Source: Nymphaea colorata
Taxonomy: Eukaryota; Streptophyta; Magnoliopsida; Nymphaeales; Nymphaeaceae
DNA: 64,000 nt
NCBI RefSeq assembly: GCF_008831285.2
Contig: NC_045146.1
Span: 19,213,149-19,277,148 of the forward strand
Reading direction: 5' to 3'
Below, piece by piece: positions 9,700-26,665 of the stretch (within the stretch, counting starts at the first letter, position 1; every line of letters begins with the position of its first letter). The notes beneath the pieces are model-generated. The model worked only from the letters and a program-made list of their open reading frames with translations. It was not told where the DNA came from and did no database searches. The translations under genes were made by a program, and so were the position numbers.

Positions 9700-12600
9700 T
9701 CTGAGGTTCTAATTTCCTCTCGCCTAATTCCAACGATTCGGTTTCCTAGTTCCTGTGATCGAAACGATCTACTAGAAGGAAATCCAGGGGGACACGAGTT
9801 TCATGTTTTAAACTCAGCTAAATCGTATGTGAAATATGTTTTCTTTGTTGTGGCAAGAAATGCTTTGGATTTGTCGGGCTTTCCTTGCTTAATCGTCCCG
9901 CTTTCTTTGTTGGGAAAGGAAAAGCCATACATTGATAGGCTAAGATGGAGCTACCTCCGACCCGATCGAGTCGTGCTCGATTTGGGAATCGGAAACTGGC
10001 TCAACTCGGTTTAAACTGACTCGTGAAGCGCCTTACGCTCAAGAATTTGATAATATGTAGGTTTGTGTTGTCAAATTTCTTTTTTTAATGTTTGGAAATA
10101 GGACATAAATTTTCTCCTTTCTCTTGTTTCGGAATAGTATTTACTCAACAAAGAATGCCTGAAAAAAAAAAAAACAATTTTCGGCAGTGACAGGTGAAAA
10201 GTGAAAACCCAGGTCCAGATGAAAAAAAAGTTCTAGAAGACTTGAAATTTATCGTTTATTTTATTTGATTTTGTCCCATTGATGCTGCTGCAAAAATAAA
10301 ATATCGCTGACATGCTCAAGGCGCAGGCGGCGCGATTTTCTTCGTTCGCTCCACATTGCCCGACTCGTGGGACCACCATCATTTATGTTGGAGTTGCTTC
10401 GGCTGGACGAGCCGTTTGTGGGGCGATCAGCCTAGGCCCAACAGGTTCGCCTCTCTGGCTTTTGTCAGCCCACCTGATAAGGGAAGGTGAATCCCAACTC
10501 AGGCAGCCATCAGTTAGCTTAGCCGATCATGTCAAGGTCAAGTACAGACCCACCAAAACCTGATCCCCCAGTTATGACGTTCCTTACTTAGATCCTGAAC
10601 CCAAGTCAAGGATACGTAGTAACCAATTATTTGCAACTAACCTGTATTTACAATTGTTAATGAGTTATTAGTTCAAGGAGACAATCCCTGAGATTAGTTT
10701 ATTAGTTTTTTTTATCAAATTGTCATTTGCCTTCTACTGCAAGACTACGGTTACGAGTCGACCGATTAGATTCTTCTCCCACTGCTTGAAATCTATGGTT
10801 TCCATGGGAGCAAATTCAGTCGGCTTGATTTGAATTGAATTTGGGTTGAAAAAGGGATTAAAAATTAAGCTAATATCCCCTTGTTCTTAATAATCAGCTT
10901 TTAGAAAAGCCGTGCCTAGCTAGTGGACTAAGGGCCCATTGAGTGGACGAAATTGACTTGGGTTTGGTAATTGCCGAGGGTTTGTTGTGGAACTTTTGAA
11001 GAATGGAAGCAACCAACCTCTGAAAGGTTAGCAGGTTGGTTGCGGGGCTTTTGAAACCAATTAAGTCTACGCATTGTTTGGTATGAAACTCAAAATGTTC
11101 AAATTCAAGAGCTTCTGACGCTCAATCACACAAGTTTCCGCCTCCCCACTTTACCATGTGTAGTCAAGCCTGGCAGCCATAGACGACGCCCGAGTGAGAA
11201 AAATTGAGCAAAATTATATATCTCCAATGGAAAACAAGCGTTCAGATACGAAAATTCTTATTAGTTTGCCCTATGAAAGTAGGGCTAGGGCTGCACAAGT
11301 CTATTTGAATTTGCTTGAGTAAACTCGACTCGTTTTTTGTACGAGCTTAAATATAAATTTGAGTATGTTAGAGCCAAGTTTGAGTTAGTCAAACTAGACT
11401 CTATTAAACTCTACTCAACTCAACTTTAATTTTTTTTAAGGTTTTTTTTGTTTTGCATTTTTTAATTTTTCCTCCATTTTCACGCTTCTTCTTTTTCTCA
11501 TTATTAAACCTCATTTGATCATTATTCTTTTCAACCACTCTTTTCCTTTCCCTCTCGTTTTTCTTTGCCCTCTCATTTTTTTTCCTTTCCTTTTTTTCTT
11601 TTCTCTCCCACACCGTTTTTCCCGCCGCCTTTAATCACTGCCCATGTCATCACTGTTCATGTCAGTAGGCAGCGTTTTTTTTTTTGCCTTGTAAAAGAGC
11701 TGTGAGCACGGTTTATACTGTTTATGGCAGGTGCTAGCAGTTTTATTACCTAGGACGCATGACAAGGAACTGTGCGCGTGAAAAAGAAATAAATGAGTTT
11801 ACTCATGGAAACAGTTTCTCTTGAGTTCGAGTTGAAGTCATGAAACTGGTGTCCAGCTCTAGCTGACTGACTAAACATGAGTCAAGCCGAGCTCGAGCTC
11901 TAATCGGTTATATTGAAACTTTCAAATTTCAAGAATTGCCAAGTTTATATTACATGAATTTCTTTGACCACTAAGGGTTGAGTTCGTTTGTTTTCTGTAT
12001 TTTGGAGGAACCGTTTTTGAGGAAAAAATTTCCATAAAGGCCATCCTTTCCCATTTAATTCACTAGAGGGTTTTTTGCGGTTCTTGTCATGGGCCACATA
12101 AATTTTCGCAATGGTGGTGAATAGCCAAACAAGGTACTAAACTTCTCATTTGTTGCTATTTTCGGATCTCTTAACGAATTTCATTGATGTCAACATTGAA
12201 ATGACAGACGAAACTTTTTCAAACAAATAAAAAATCATATAGAAAATTTCTATCCCGATAGTATGGTGTAGCTAGTTGGACCAATTAAACATAGATGGCT
12301 AACACCTTGTTTTCCTTCCATTCCCATGGGCATCAATACTTTGTGCAGGAGGAGCAAGTGGAAAGGGGCCTCAATTTAGGATATTCGTTTGATTAAAAAT
12401 GTCAAAATAATTGCCGTTATTATTTTTATTAAAGAAAAAACCATTATGTTCAAAAGCAAACAATATCATCTCCGCCGTTGAGCGCAAATGGATCAAATTC
12501 GGGACAGCAAAATGCATAAGAGGTCGGATTAAAATCCGAGCCGCCGCTAGATCAATGCCTAACTCATGCTGGGCAAATTGTCAGCCTTTCATTGGTAGTG

Positions 12601-13082
12601 TTGGTTTGGTGTTTGAGCTGGCATCAGTCACCAATCACTGACCACAAAATAATGTTGTTTCTTCAAGTCTTGGACAACAAGTTGGTGACCTGATTTAACA
12701 GGAGTCTTTCTATTTTGACAAAATAATGTTGTCCCTTCTATTTTCTTTTTTGACCAGAAATGTCTGGTTGACGTTTTCCTAACCATATTCAAAACGTTTT
12801 ATGTATTTAGCTTCTTTTGTATTCAAGAAATTCAAGTCTCCGGATTTGTGAGTTATGATAAAATTGGAAGCATTCATTTACAATGGTTAGAATTCACCAG
12901 AATAAATATTATTTAAACGTGGTTTTTCAGGTCGACTTGCAAGTGAAAAGTTTCACGATTTAAGGTACTGTCGCTGAACAATTAATCGTGAGCGATTGCT
13001 TCTAGTTCGAGGAGTCAATTTGGAAAGGAGAGCACTAACTTAGAGAAGCAGCAACGGCATTTTGGTGTGAAGAAATAAAGCC
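9700..13082. other. intergenic or upstream region of the reductase gene
   Basis: There are short open frames only (for example 10312-10563 and 12411-12641), without family motifs. GAGTTCGAGTTG-like words occur at 11290-11420 and 11820-11910 and recur at 27900-28340. A T-rich pyrimidine stretch lies at 11430-11610. The last 100 bases may be the 5' UTR of the gene at 13083. Confidence 0.4.
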
Positions 13083-18072
<4,990 letters not shown>

Positions 18073-19640
18073 CCATGATAGTTGCTGATCTTAGGAGTAT
18101 CATATGCATGATGTAATGGCTTTCAAATGAGCCACTGTCATTCCACTTGCCGACAAAAGAGAGTTCTGCTCCTCGAATCACAGAAGGTATTAGGTACATA
18201 TACATCACGAAAAATTTCAAACATGCCCATCAAAATTTTCAAGATATGTGAGTCATAAATAACATATGAAATATGAGAAGCAGAGTTTCCTGGGAAAAAT
18301 CGCAAACCATTTTTGAGTCGATCCTTTAGTAAAATCAAATTCAAGTGCAAACTTCAGTTCAGACTTATACGCATTTCTTTTAAATTTAAGACGCATGCTT
18401 TTACCATTTTTTTTGAGGCATTAGAACAGATGTGTCACACAGTCAGTATTCATCTCTACTCCCTGAGATCCCTACAACACACATGATAAAGGGAGAATGT
18501 GAAAGGGGTGAGGTTAAAGACTTCTATCTCTGCTTCATGGGATACTACCACATATGATGAAAGGAGAATGTGAAAGGTTGTGAGATTGAAGCGTTTGACT
18601 ACCAGTCTGCTACCTCAGCTTTTCTTTGGTGTAGTCCTCTCAAAATTTGGTGGTCAGGGCTCACCTTCAGGCTTCAACTCAAAAATGAAAAAAAAAAAAA
18701 TCTCTAGTTCACCGGATGTGATTGGATCCGAACACTTTCGCTTAAATGTTAGTCTTTGGATCTACAAACGGATCGAACAAGGTCAATTTATCTCTTAGAA
18801 GTCCATATTGAATCCTCATTTATGTCCAAGGTGTGCATGGTCTCGAACTGTTGACACCAAGAACGTAGGGAAGTGTTTAAGGGGAACACTTTTTACGCAG
18901 TTTATTTCTTGAAAATTTTAAGAAATTTCTTTAGGATGAGTTCTTTCGTATCTCTGTGTGCACTTTCCTTCATTGGCATGATGCAAAGATTAAATTCCGA
19001 GGGAACCTTACTTTCAAGTTGAAGGAGATGAAGAATGTGATGATATCATGAGCGGAAAAGGCACATCAATATATATATCATCTGAAACTAAAATAGACCA
19101 TGACCGGAAAGTATTTGAAAATGCAAGTTGGGGCGGCCAGGACGAGGTGATCAGATTGTTTCTTCTTCTCTACTCAACGACCAGCCTAAAGAGGCCGTCT
19201 CATAGGGGAGGTGTTAGAAGAAACCACAATGGAAGAAAACTGGGTTAAAGCATTTTAACAGAATGAATGAAAAGAACCAAATAAAGCAAATTATTTATCC
19301 GATCTTTTTCCCCCTCTGTGAGCACATGAGCTCTCTCTCCAGTCACATAAACAACCTCATCCAGAGCGTGTTTGTTTGGATAGGACATAGTGTCTACAAC
19401 ACCTCGTATAAGACAAAATGTCTATGAGTGTCTCAGGCACCCTTGGACAGCTAGTTTTGTTTCAATAAATGACAAACAATTAACTATAACTCACATATCC
19501 GTATTCATAAAAATAGAAAGAGAAATTGAAGTAGACTAGTCTGAATCATTCTGGTGCTAAGAGCGAGAATGAGAGAAGCACAGTATGGCGGAAGGAAAGA
19601 ACAGAATCAGTTCAGCAGGCCCAGAAGAAAGATGCTGAAA
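18073..19640. other. 3' UTR and intergenic region after the reductase gene
   Basis: The first few hundred bases probably contain the 3' UTR; I cannot place a polyadenylation site confidently. A short direct duplication of GAGAATGTGAAAGG lies around 18493 and 18564. No further gene is visible. Confidence 0.4.
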
Positions 19641-20497
19641 GAAGAGAAGATGAAAGGACAGAGAGACCACCCAGTTGGTAGACGAGAAGAACATTAGTGG
19701 GAGAAAAACTGAGCTGTTCAATTAGCAGAGAGCATTCAGTGGAAAGAAAAGTAAACTGAAAATCAGACTGTGCGCACTCGCAGAGATGCAACAAGCCAGT
19801 GGGTAGCTGTTGGATAATGCAGCGGGATGTCGTCAGGCGACTACAATCGGCTCTCCTATATGCAGCAAGTCCACCACCAGCAGCCATTGAAGCGTGCACA
19901 CGCAGCACCTCTGAGCAAGAGAGGAAGAAAGAAAGAAACAAGAGAGCAATGAACTTATGGGTTTGCTTCTATGAGGCTCCAATTTAGGGTGACCAACATG
20001 TAACCCTAGATCAAAGAATAGTTGGACATATATATTGCCGCCTCATAGGTTTTCCCTTAGCCCAACGGACAGCGAGTGAGAGATTTTAGGAGAGAATTAA
20101 AGCTTACAACTATAACTGCAAGTGGGCCCCCTTGCAGTTACGAGATGAAGGATAGGGCTCAGGACCACTATCCAACAGTACCTACATGAGGAAAAAAAAA
20201 AGTGGGAGAAAAACATTGCCATTCAATTAAAAAAGAGAGTTCAATGCAGAGAAGAACAACAAAAATAACGATGTTTTTCCTTTATAACTTTATATTAAAC
20301 ATTGATGTGAAAGACAAGAAGATGCGAGCACAGAGAGATTGGCCAACCAATAGATGAGAAAGAAAAAAAAGTTGGAGGAAACAGATCTGTTCAAGCACAG
20401 AGAGATTGGCCAACCAATAGATGAGAAAGAAAAAAAAGTTGGAGGAAACAGATATGTTCAATTAGAACAAAGAGTTCAATGTAGCGAATAATTGCAC
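19640..20497. repeat. degenerate short-repeat array left of the Harbinger-type element
   Basis: Purine-rich units sharing GAGAGA, CCAACCAATAGATGAGAA, GTTGGAGGAAACAGAT and CTGTTCAATTAG-type words recur near 19655-19745, 20190-20260 and 20328-20461. Two adjacent copies (20328-20394 and 20395-20461) form a near-perfect 67-bp tandem duplication. A further copy lies right of the element at about 23945-24060, so the element seems to have inserted inside this array. Confidence 0.65.
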
Positions 20498-20632
20498 TAA
20501 GGCCCTGTTTGATGCACAGGAAAAAGTTGAAAACGGTACGGGCGGGTGAAGTTTCACCCGCTGAGTTCACGACGATTCAAACGTCGTGAAATTTCAATCA
20601 AAAAAATCGTACGAAAGAGTGAAATTTCACGC

Positions 20633-20670
20633 GAAAAAAAGTCTGACCTGTGCAGGTCAGACTTTTTTGC
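20633..20670. other. near-perfect hairpin inside the Harbinger-type element
   Basis: The arms AAAAAAGTCTGACCTG and CAGGTCAGACTTTTTT are separated by only two bases (TG). Two other inverted repeats lie just upstream: GGGTGAAGTTTCACCC, and CACGACG..CGTCGTG around 20567-20587. Such subterminal structure is common in plant DNA transposons. Confidence 0.7.
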
Positions 20671-22488
20671 GCAGACAATTTTGAGAGCCGTTAGGGCTCT
20701 CATTTTTTCCCCTCTTTTCCCCGTCGACACCCTTCTTCCCCTCTCTCGCTGATTCTCCTCCTCTCTCGCTCTCTTGTTCCTCTCCTCTATCGATGCACAG
20801 ATCTCTCCTCTATCGCTCCGTCTCCTCCTCTCTCGCTCTCTTGTTCCTTTCCTCTCTTGTTGCACAGGTCTCTCCTCCCTGGCTGCGTCTCCTCCTCTCC
20901 CACTACGTCTCCCCTCTCTCGCTCTCTAGTTCCTCCTCTCTTTTCCCAACATCGCCCGCTTGCAGCCCCAAGTGAGCCCTATGTGTCTCTTTGTCGCTTT
21001 CTCACACACTTGTTTGGTGAAAACCCATTTTCTCTTTATTGTTTTTCATATGCAGGCCTTCAATACCAACAGGAGATTTGGTCTTATCCCTCTTGGCTGC
21101 TACTTTACTCAGGTATGCCTCTCACACAAGAAAATTAGCTCTCCTCTTGCTTTTACTTTCCTTTTCCTTTCCCATATGATTTTTATGTATGATGGTTTTT
21201 TATGGTTTTCCCTGTCTGGCTTGAAGTTATTCTGTTTTTTGACTTGTTTGCTTGAATTCGGAGATGATGAAATTTTAATTAGGACGTTAACATTTATTAG
21301 AGGTTAACATATAGAGTTGTGGAAAAGCAGACACATGCACATGCACATCCTCGGTGTGTGGCATATGTAGGAATGCAGAAATATGTTTTACCAATAGCAA
21401 TATGCATGAACAGAGAATGAGATGGACAGATAGAGATGCAGATTAACAAGGAAAGAATTACCAGTAACTGATAGGGAGCTGATATCTTAACCGTATCAGT
21501 AGATGAATGAAAATGTTTGAGTTGTACAGTTACGAAGTAGTTGTGTTGGCCATCAACTGCTAAACAGTGTTTGTTTCATATATCGGAGTGCTGATTGCAA
21601 TATTGTCTTAGCTTTTTTATGTGGCATACACCCTGACAAAATCATCTCCTCATAGATACTAGGGACCTGAAATGACAAATTAAAACAATCAAACACCACC
21701 ATACTTCGTAGACTGTAAAGAAATGAGAAGAAGAAACTAACATAAAAGGTTCCTGTTACTTTACCAATTAGATGACAATCATAACAGTAAATGATAGCCT
21801 TGATAGTTTTTAAGTTCCATAGTAAAAGAGCATCTAGAACTTTATCTGTAAGGTTAAATAAAAAAGGATATTTCCGTTCTTCTACAAACCTTTCATCTAT
21901 TCTTTAGGTGTAGCAGAATACTCCATTAAGATGGAAGAGTTGAGCGACACCATAAGGCTTTTCTACAGCTCTCCTTCTTTCCTTCCTATTTCTTTTTCTC
22001 TTCAAATTTATTCTAAGACCTATGCAAATGCATCCAAGATGTGATTATAATCATGTGAAGATAGCAACACATGTCAAGATGACAACAATTATGTTTAATT
22101 CTTATGTTTGTAAGATTTTCTAATCAATTTCATAAAGGGTTTGTGTTGGATTTTGGTCAGCTTTTGGTATTCATACAAATCCAACTACTTAATCATGCTT
22201 TTTAATTCATGATTAGTATGATCGTAGATTTTACCTCTATCAGCTAAGTCTTTCAATGAATTTGGGGATGTTTTGTTGGAATGCCTTTAATCTCAAGTGT
22301 TTCTGATTTCTTCTTCCTTTTGCTTTATTTGATGTCTGTTGTTTCGAATTTTCTAGAGTTGGGTGCTCGTTTGCTTTTGTCTTTCTAGTATGGTTTCTTC
22401 TCCCAGTTATTGTCTATCAACTTTCTTCATGCAAGATTTTTCATACTGGAAATTGTAGTTGTGAAGAAATATTGTAGAACACATTATC

Positions 22489-23315
22489 ATGGAAGACAAC
22501 GGTCCATCAAGGGAAAATCTTACGTGGACTGAATCACAAATGGACTACTTAGTCCAACTTCTTGTGGAACAATCACACATGTATGATATGAAATCTGGTG
22601 GAGGTTTGAAGTCTAAAGTGTATACAACAATTGAAAAAAGTATGATGGACAGATTCGGTCTGAAATTCAATAAAGACAAAATAAAAAACAAATTGAAGTA
22701 TTTCAAACTCAACTGGACAGTCATGAAGGAAATTTTGAATACAAGCGGGTTTGACTATGACCCAATTAACAAATGGGAAGAAGTACAAAAGGCCAAAGTT
22801 ATGGAGATACTATGAAGAGTTTGTATGACACAGACACAGACACAGACACATTAAACAATATGTTGTATGAACCACTTCCATCTACACCTCCATCTCAATC
22901 GACTCCATTCTACATGCAACCTGAAAGTTCACAATCATTCACACATATGCTTTATGAAGATAGTTCTCCCCTACAATCGTCATTACCTCCAACTCCTACA
23001 ACTGAAAATCCGACAATGACAACTAATAAAAGTACACATAGGAAAAGAAGGAACAAGTCAACCAATGAAGACGAGTATTACAATTTGTTGAACGGTATAG
23101 CTGATGATGTGATGACCATGACACATACTTGTAAAAAGCTTCAATATGTCAAATGTTGCAAAATACTACAAGAGTTGGTGGAGACCGGACAAATAGATAG
23201 TCATACGCGAGTGAAAAGTATGGACATGTTAGCAGAGGGCACCAATTCCATGATATTTGTCAACCTTCCACCTTCAGACCGGGTGTCATGGTTGATGCAT
23301 AAACTTGCTGATTAG
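22489..23315 (+). pseudogene. Myb/SANT-like protein of a Harbinger-type element, frameshifted
   Basis: The first frame (22489-22815, 108 codons) begins with an acidic N-terminus and then LTWTESQMDYLVQLL, the start of a Myb/SANT-like DNA-binding domain (the PF12776 type as I recall it). A helix-rich block with KIKNKLKYFKLNW follows. The match should continue, but the frame stops at 22815. The text LWRYYEEF, which fits the end of this domain type, is in a second frame at about 22798-22824. The acidic/serine/proline-rich region and the conserved C-terminal helices (VMTMTHTCKKL through SWLMHKLAD) are in a third frame, to 23315. At least one, probably two, frame changes lie within about 40 bases, so the protein is not intact. 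In active elements this second ORF helps DNA binding and nuclear import of the transposase. Confidence 0.72.
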
Positions 23316-23908
23316 TAGGTAAGAGTTGATTGTTATAAATTCAATGGTTAATTATTTGTATAATTCATGTGATCCAAAACATTTCTTGTATGTTTTATAA
23401 CTTATATATTGGATGAGAATACACGCTTTGGTTAAGGTTTTATAACTTTCATACATGTATAACTGTGTTATGGTTCTAACTTGTAGCTGGTCAACTACAT
23501 TCAACTCGTGGATGTTATGGACTTTTTTTGGAATTATTTGTGGATGGTGTGAAATCATGTTACTTGTTTTTATAGCTTCAATTTTTTAGGTATTGAATGC
23601 TTTGTTTGTTGTTTTGGAATATCATCTTTCAATTTGTTTCATGAAATTAGAGGAGGACAAAAAAAAAAAAAAAACTACTAACGATCCTGAAAAAAGTCTC
23701 ATATATTTTACCATATGTATCAAACAAGGTTAATTTTACCCTCTAAAAAACTACAATGTACATCAAACAAGATTGATTTTACCATGCAAAAAACTAGTAT
23801 GTCATCATACATAGCTTCAAATTGAAAGAGGGAAAAATGATATTCTATATTTTTTTCCATGGTAAATTTACCACATTAAATTCTTTCCTACCATCAAACA
23901 TGACCTAA

Positions 23909-25380
23909 AAGTGATGTTTTGGACAGTCATTTGTTTATACTAAAGAGAGAATATGAAAGGAGAAGAAGTCAAAAGAGAGACAAGCGAGTAGGCAGTTAGA
24001 TGAGAAGAAAAAATGGAGCGGGAGAAAAGAGAGCTGTTCAAGTAGAAGAGAGTTCGTTCAATGCTATGTCACAATGGTAAAAACTAGTAACGTAAAAACT
24101 AAAATCATGACCTTCCTTCTCGACTTTCTTCGCGTTGAGTATTTGCAGCAACATTGGGGAGGAACTGCACGGCGACTGGACGACAGCGGCAATGTTTAGG
24201 GTTGTCTCTTGATGCCCAATATTGTGATTTTGTCTCTTGATGCCCTATTTTGTGCTTAAAAACATGTTTTGGCTTTTCGTGGTGCATTTGTTTTGCCAGT
24301 ATTCTTTTTATTGATTGCATTGTTGTTTTGCGATGAAATTTAGGTAGTTTTGTTTCTGAAAACTTAGGGATGATTGGAAGTTTTTTAGGGGTTTTTTGTA
24401 AAGCTAAAATGTCTAATTTCTCGTGAGAGTTCTAGCTGCTCAAGTTGTCATAGGAGATGGTGGTTTCATATTTTGAAGCGACGATGACTTTTACACATGG
24501 GAATTCTACCCTCATGGTTGGAAAAATCAAGTTCAAGGCTGGTGTTCGTGGGTCTGACATGACAACCTTCTACTTCGGTTCTTCTTCTTTTTGATCTATT
24601 TTTGGTTGATATTACACCTTATATATAAGGAAATCCAAAAATTAGAGAGAAGGAACATTTGATGTTTTTTGTTTTTTTTATGATTATGAGAATTTTTTTT
24701 TATCTTTAAATCTTTGGTATTATAAATTAATAATATTATAATAGTCGTACCATTACTCGTACCGTACCATTACCAATACATAGATTCAATGAAACGAATA
24801 ACTAAACTGAAAATAAGAAAATAAGACTGTTTTTGCCTGTTCTTGTTTTATGAGGAGCTTGTTATTAGTTTTGTATTAGGTCCAAGAAGCCCTCGACCTG
24901 GCAAATGATGACCTGAAAGACCATGCTCAGAAAGTTGCAAATTTGCTGTGTATCACATTATAATAAAAAATTTACTCTTCATCAATGTTTTCAGGGCAAC
25001 AGTTTTGGGCCTTTCTGAACAACATTTATGAATTAACATCATATCATCTCTAAACGGAACTTTTTATATCACATTGTCAGAATGTACAACACACAAACAC
25101 CAAACTGAACATGGTGCTCTTGGTTTACCAAAAAACATGGTATTTGCTCAAACTCCTTTTGGCAAAGATATTAACATCCTACAATTCAATAGCAAAAACC
25201 ACAAAACAAAAGGAAAAAAAAAAAAGAAACACATGAAAAATACCATAAATATATCCAATATGCTGTCGAAAAAGCAGAAAATGACGAAAATAAGTATGTG
25301 AAAATTTTCAATAAGCATGAGAATCGAGTGGAAGAGAACTTAAATTGGACGACATCTTAGATATTTATACAAGTGGTTCA
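23909..25380. other. repeat flank and intergenic, no gene seen
   Basis: It opens with another degenerate copy of the short-repeat family (about 23945-24060). A small direct repeat of GTCTCTTGATGCCC lies at about 24205 and 24232. The remainder is AT-rich with no recognisable coding frame. Confidence 0.4.
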
Positions 25381-25588
25381 ACTAGCCGCTTATTCTCAAG
25401 GAAGATGGGAAGGTCATTATTCTCATAAAAAATGGCATCAGAAGTAACGATCAACATAAAAAAAGACAGCATCATGCAAGATGCTGTCAAAAAGTAAAAA
25501 TCATAGGATTATAGTATACACACAAATTTTGGAAAAATGAAAAAGAGGGAGGTAAAGATAAAACATAAATTGATAAGAAGCGAGTGGC

Positions 25589-25674
25589 TCAGAGAGTCGC
25601 TTATATGTGCTCAAGGAACAACTCAGTAAGGTTATTCTCATACAAGAGGTGTCAGAAGAAGCAACAATCATCAT
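25589..25674 (-). ncRNA. candidate C/D-box snoRNA
   Basis: On the minus strand ATGATGA (plus 25668-25674) fits box C. CTGA (plus 25652-25655) fits box D', TATGAGA fits a degenerate C', and CTGA (plus 25589-25592) fits box D, spanning 86 nt. Size and order fit a plant C/D-box snoRNA, which guides ribose methylation of rRNA or snRNA. The terminal stem is weak and I could not match a guide to rRNA, so this is tentative. Confidence 0.35.
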
Positions 25675-25810
25675 AGCAAGATGAAATACTAGAGAATTAA
25701 AAAATAGAAAGATGAGAAACAACGCGAAAAAAGCTAAAACCCAGATGAATAGAAAGCAGATATCACAAAAAAATACAGCGAGAAGCTTTAAAAAGAGTGT
25801 ATGTAAAAGC

Positions 25811-25895
25811 TCAGAGACTCGCTTTACTTGCTCAAGGAACAGACTTTGAAGGCTATTCTCGTACAAGAGGTGTCAGAAGAAGCTTCAATCATCAT
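25811..25895 (-). ncRNA. candidate C/D-box snoRNA, paralogue of the one at 25589-25674
   Basis: The same arrangement appears on the minus strand: box C ATGATGA (plus 25889-25895), D' CTGA (plus 25873-25876) and D CTGA (plus 25811-25814), spanning 85 nt. The distance from box C to the shared CCTTGAGCA block is identical to that of its neighbour (66 bases). The stretch before box D differs from the neighbour by several bases, which would alter the guide. Confidence 0.35.
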
Positions 25896-26589
25896 GGCCA
25901 TATCAGGAAAACGAAAAAGAAAAAAAATACACTGAAAGTATCATAAGAAATGCAGGAGACAACACTGAAGTCAAAAGATCAAAGAGGAAAGCGAAGAGAT
26001 TAGCAGTTGTGAATCCATGCTCAAGGAACAACCCGTAGACCGAGGTGCTACATGAAGCATTCATCATACAGCTAAAGCATCTTAAACGTATCAATAAGAA
26101 CGAGCAAACTAGTAAAAAGGGTTTATGGAGAATAAATCGAAACATATTAAAAAACAATCTGTAGAACAATCAACAAAAACAAGGCCATGGAGTTGTTAAG
26201 GCGTATCAAAGCTACCACCATGAACTACCAACGACACCAACAAAGCCCAAATGCCGATTTAGGTGAACTGAAGGACCAGATTTGAATGGCAGAGATATTG
26301 GACACACCAACCACGAGATTACTGCAGGAGTGAGTCAGGACCCCACAAAAATCAGGAAGAACTCGATGAAAAATGCGCAAAAGGAAAACCAGAAAGAAGG
26401 CTTTCCCGAACTACCAACTTTGAGCCGCCCGTCCAGACCAACGAGCTTCACCTTCTACAAAATCTAAATAGATCTAAAATACACGCCACACAAAAAGCCG
26501 AAGTTTGTTGACCGACTGATCTGCAGAGCACAAGCGCGCCTGCTCCCTATCTTTCACAGCCCCACGGAGGCTGATAATGGGGTCTCTCC

Positions 26590-26665
26590 GTCGCCCTCTC
26601 CTGCCGCTTTTTTAAAAGGTTTTCTGGAGGGGGACGCAAAAGAAAGAGAGAAACCCTAATTGGAT
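26590..26665 (-). promoter_or_regulatory. minus-strand promoter-like region (telo-box, TATA)
   Basis: On the minus strand a TTTTAAAA TATA-like run (plus about 26609-26618) lies about 40 bases downstream of a telo-box, AAACCCTAA on the plus strand (26651-26659). Telo-boxes are frequent in plant promoters of ribosomal-protein and snoRNA-cluster genes. It points towards the repeated units at 25380-26070. Assignment is by motif and context only. Confidence 0.35.

Larger units (their letters stand above)
20498..23908. mobile_element. PIF/Harbinger-type DNA transposon, non-autonomous
   Basis: The left end reads GGCCCTGTTTGATG from 20501 and the right end is the inverted complement GGTCATGTTTGATG, ending at 23905 (12 of 14 bases match). 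Both ends are immediately flanked by TAA (20498-20500 and 23906-23908), the three-base target duplication typical of PIF/Harbinger elements. Inside are hairpin-rich left sequence (20540-20675), CT-rich leader-like sequence (20700-20960), and a Myb/SANT-like ORF of the sort that accompanies the Harbinger transposase. No DDE transposase frame is visible on either strand, so movement would need a transposase supplied elsewhere. Near the right end, two direct copies of ATCAAACAAG-TTTTACC text lie at about 23725-23800. Confidence 0.8.
25380..26070 (-). repeat. four degenerate tandem units with snoRNA-like motifs
   Basis: Four units on the minus strand share TGTTCCTTGAGCA (plus positions 25608-25620, 25829-25841, 26018-26030, and a diverged form at about 25392-25404). 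Upstream of it on that strand lie TATGAGAATA-like and CTTCTGAC words in units 1-3, and an ATGATGA in units 2-4. Spacing between units is about 190-220 bp. Units 2 and 3 are the most similar; unit 1 has lost the ATGATGA and unit 4 is shortened. The perfect hairpin GACAGCATC..GATGCTGTC (25465-25488) lies between units 1 and 2. Confidence 0.55.

Noticed and set aside
20554-20975. Open frames on both strands rich in Arg/Glu or Ser/Leu
   Set aside because: They arise from the CT-rich leader of the Harbinger-type element, a compositional artefact.
25501-26169. Minus-strand hydrophobic open frames of 121 and 88 codons
   Set aside because: They cross degenerate tandem units; phenylalanine/leucine-rich text comes from T-rich spacer. 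Conservation between units follows snoRNA-like boxes and not codons.
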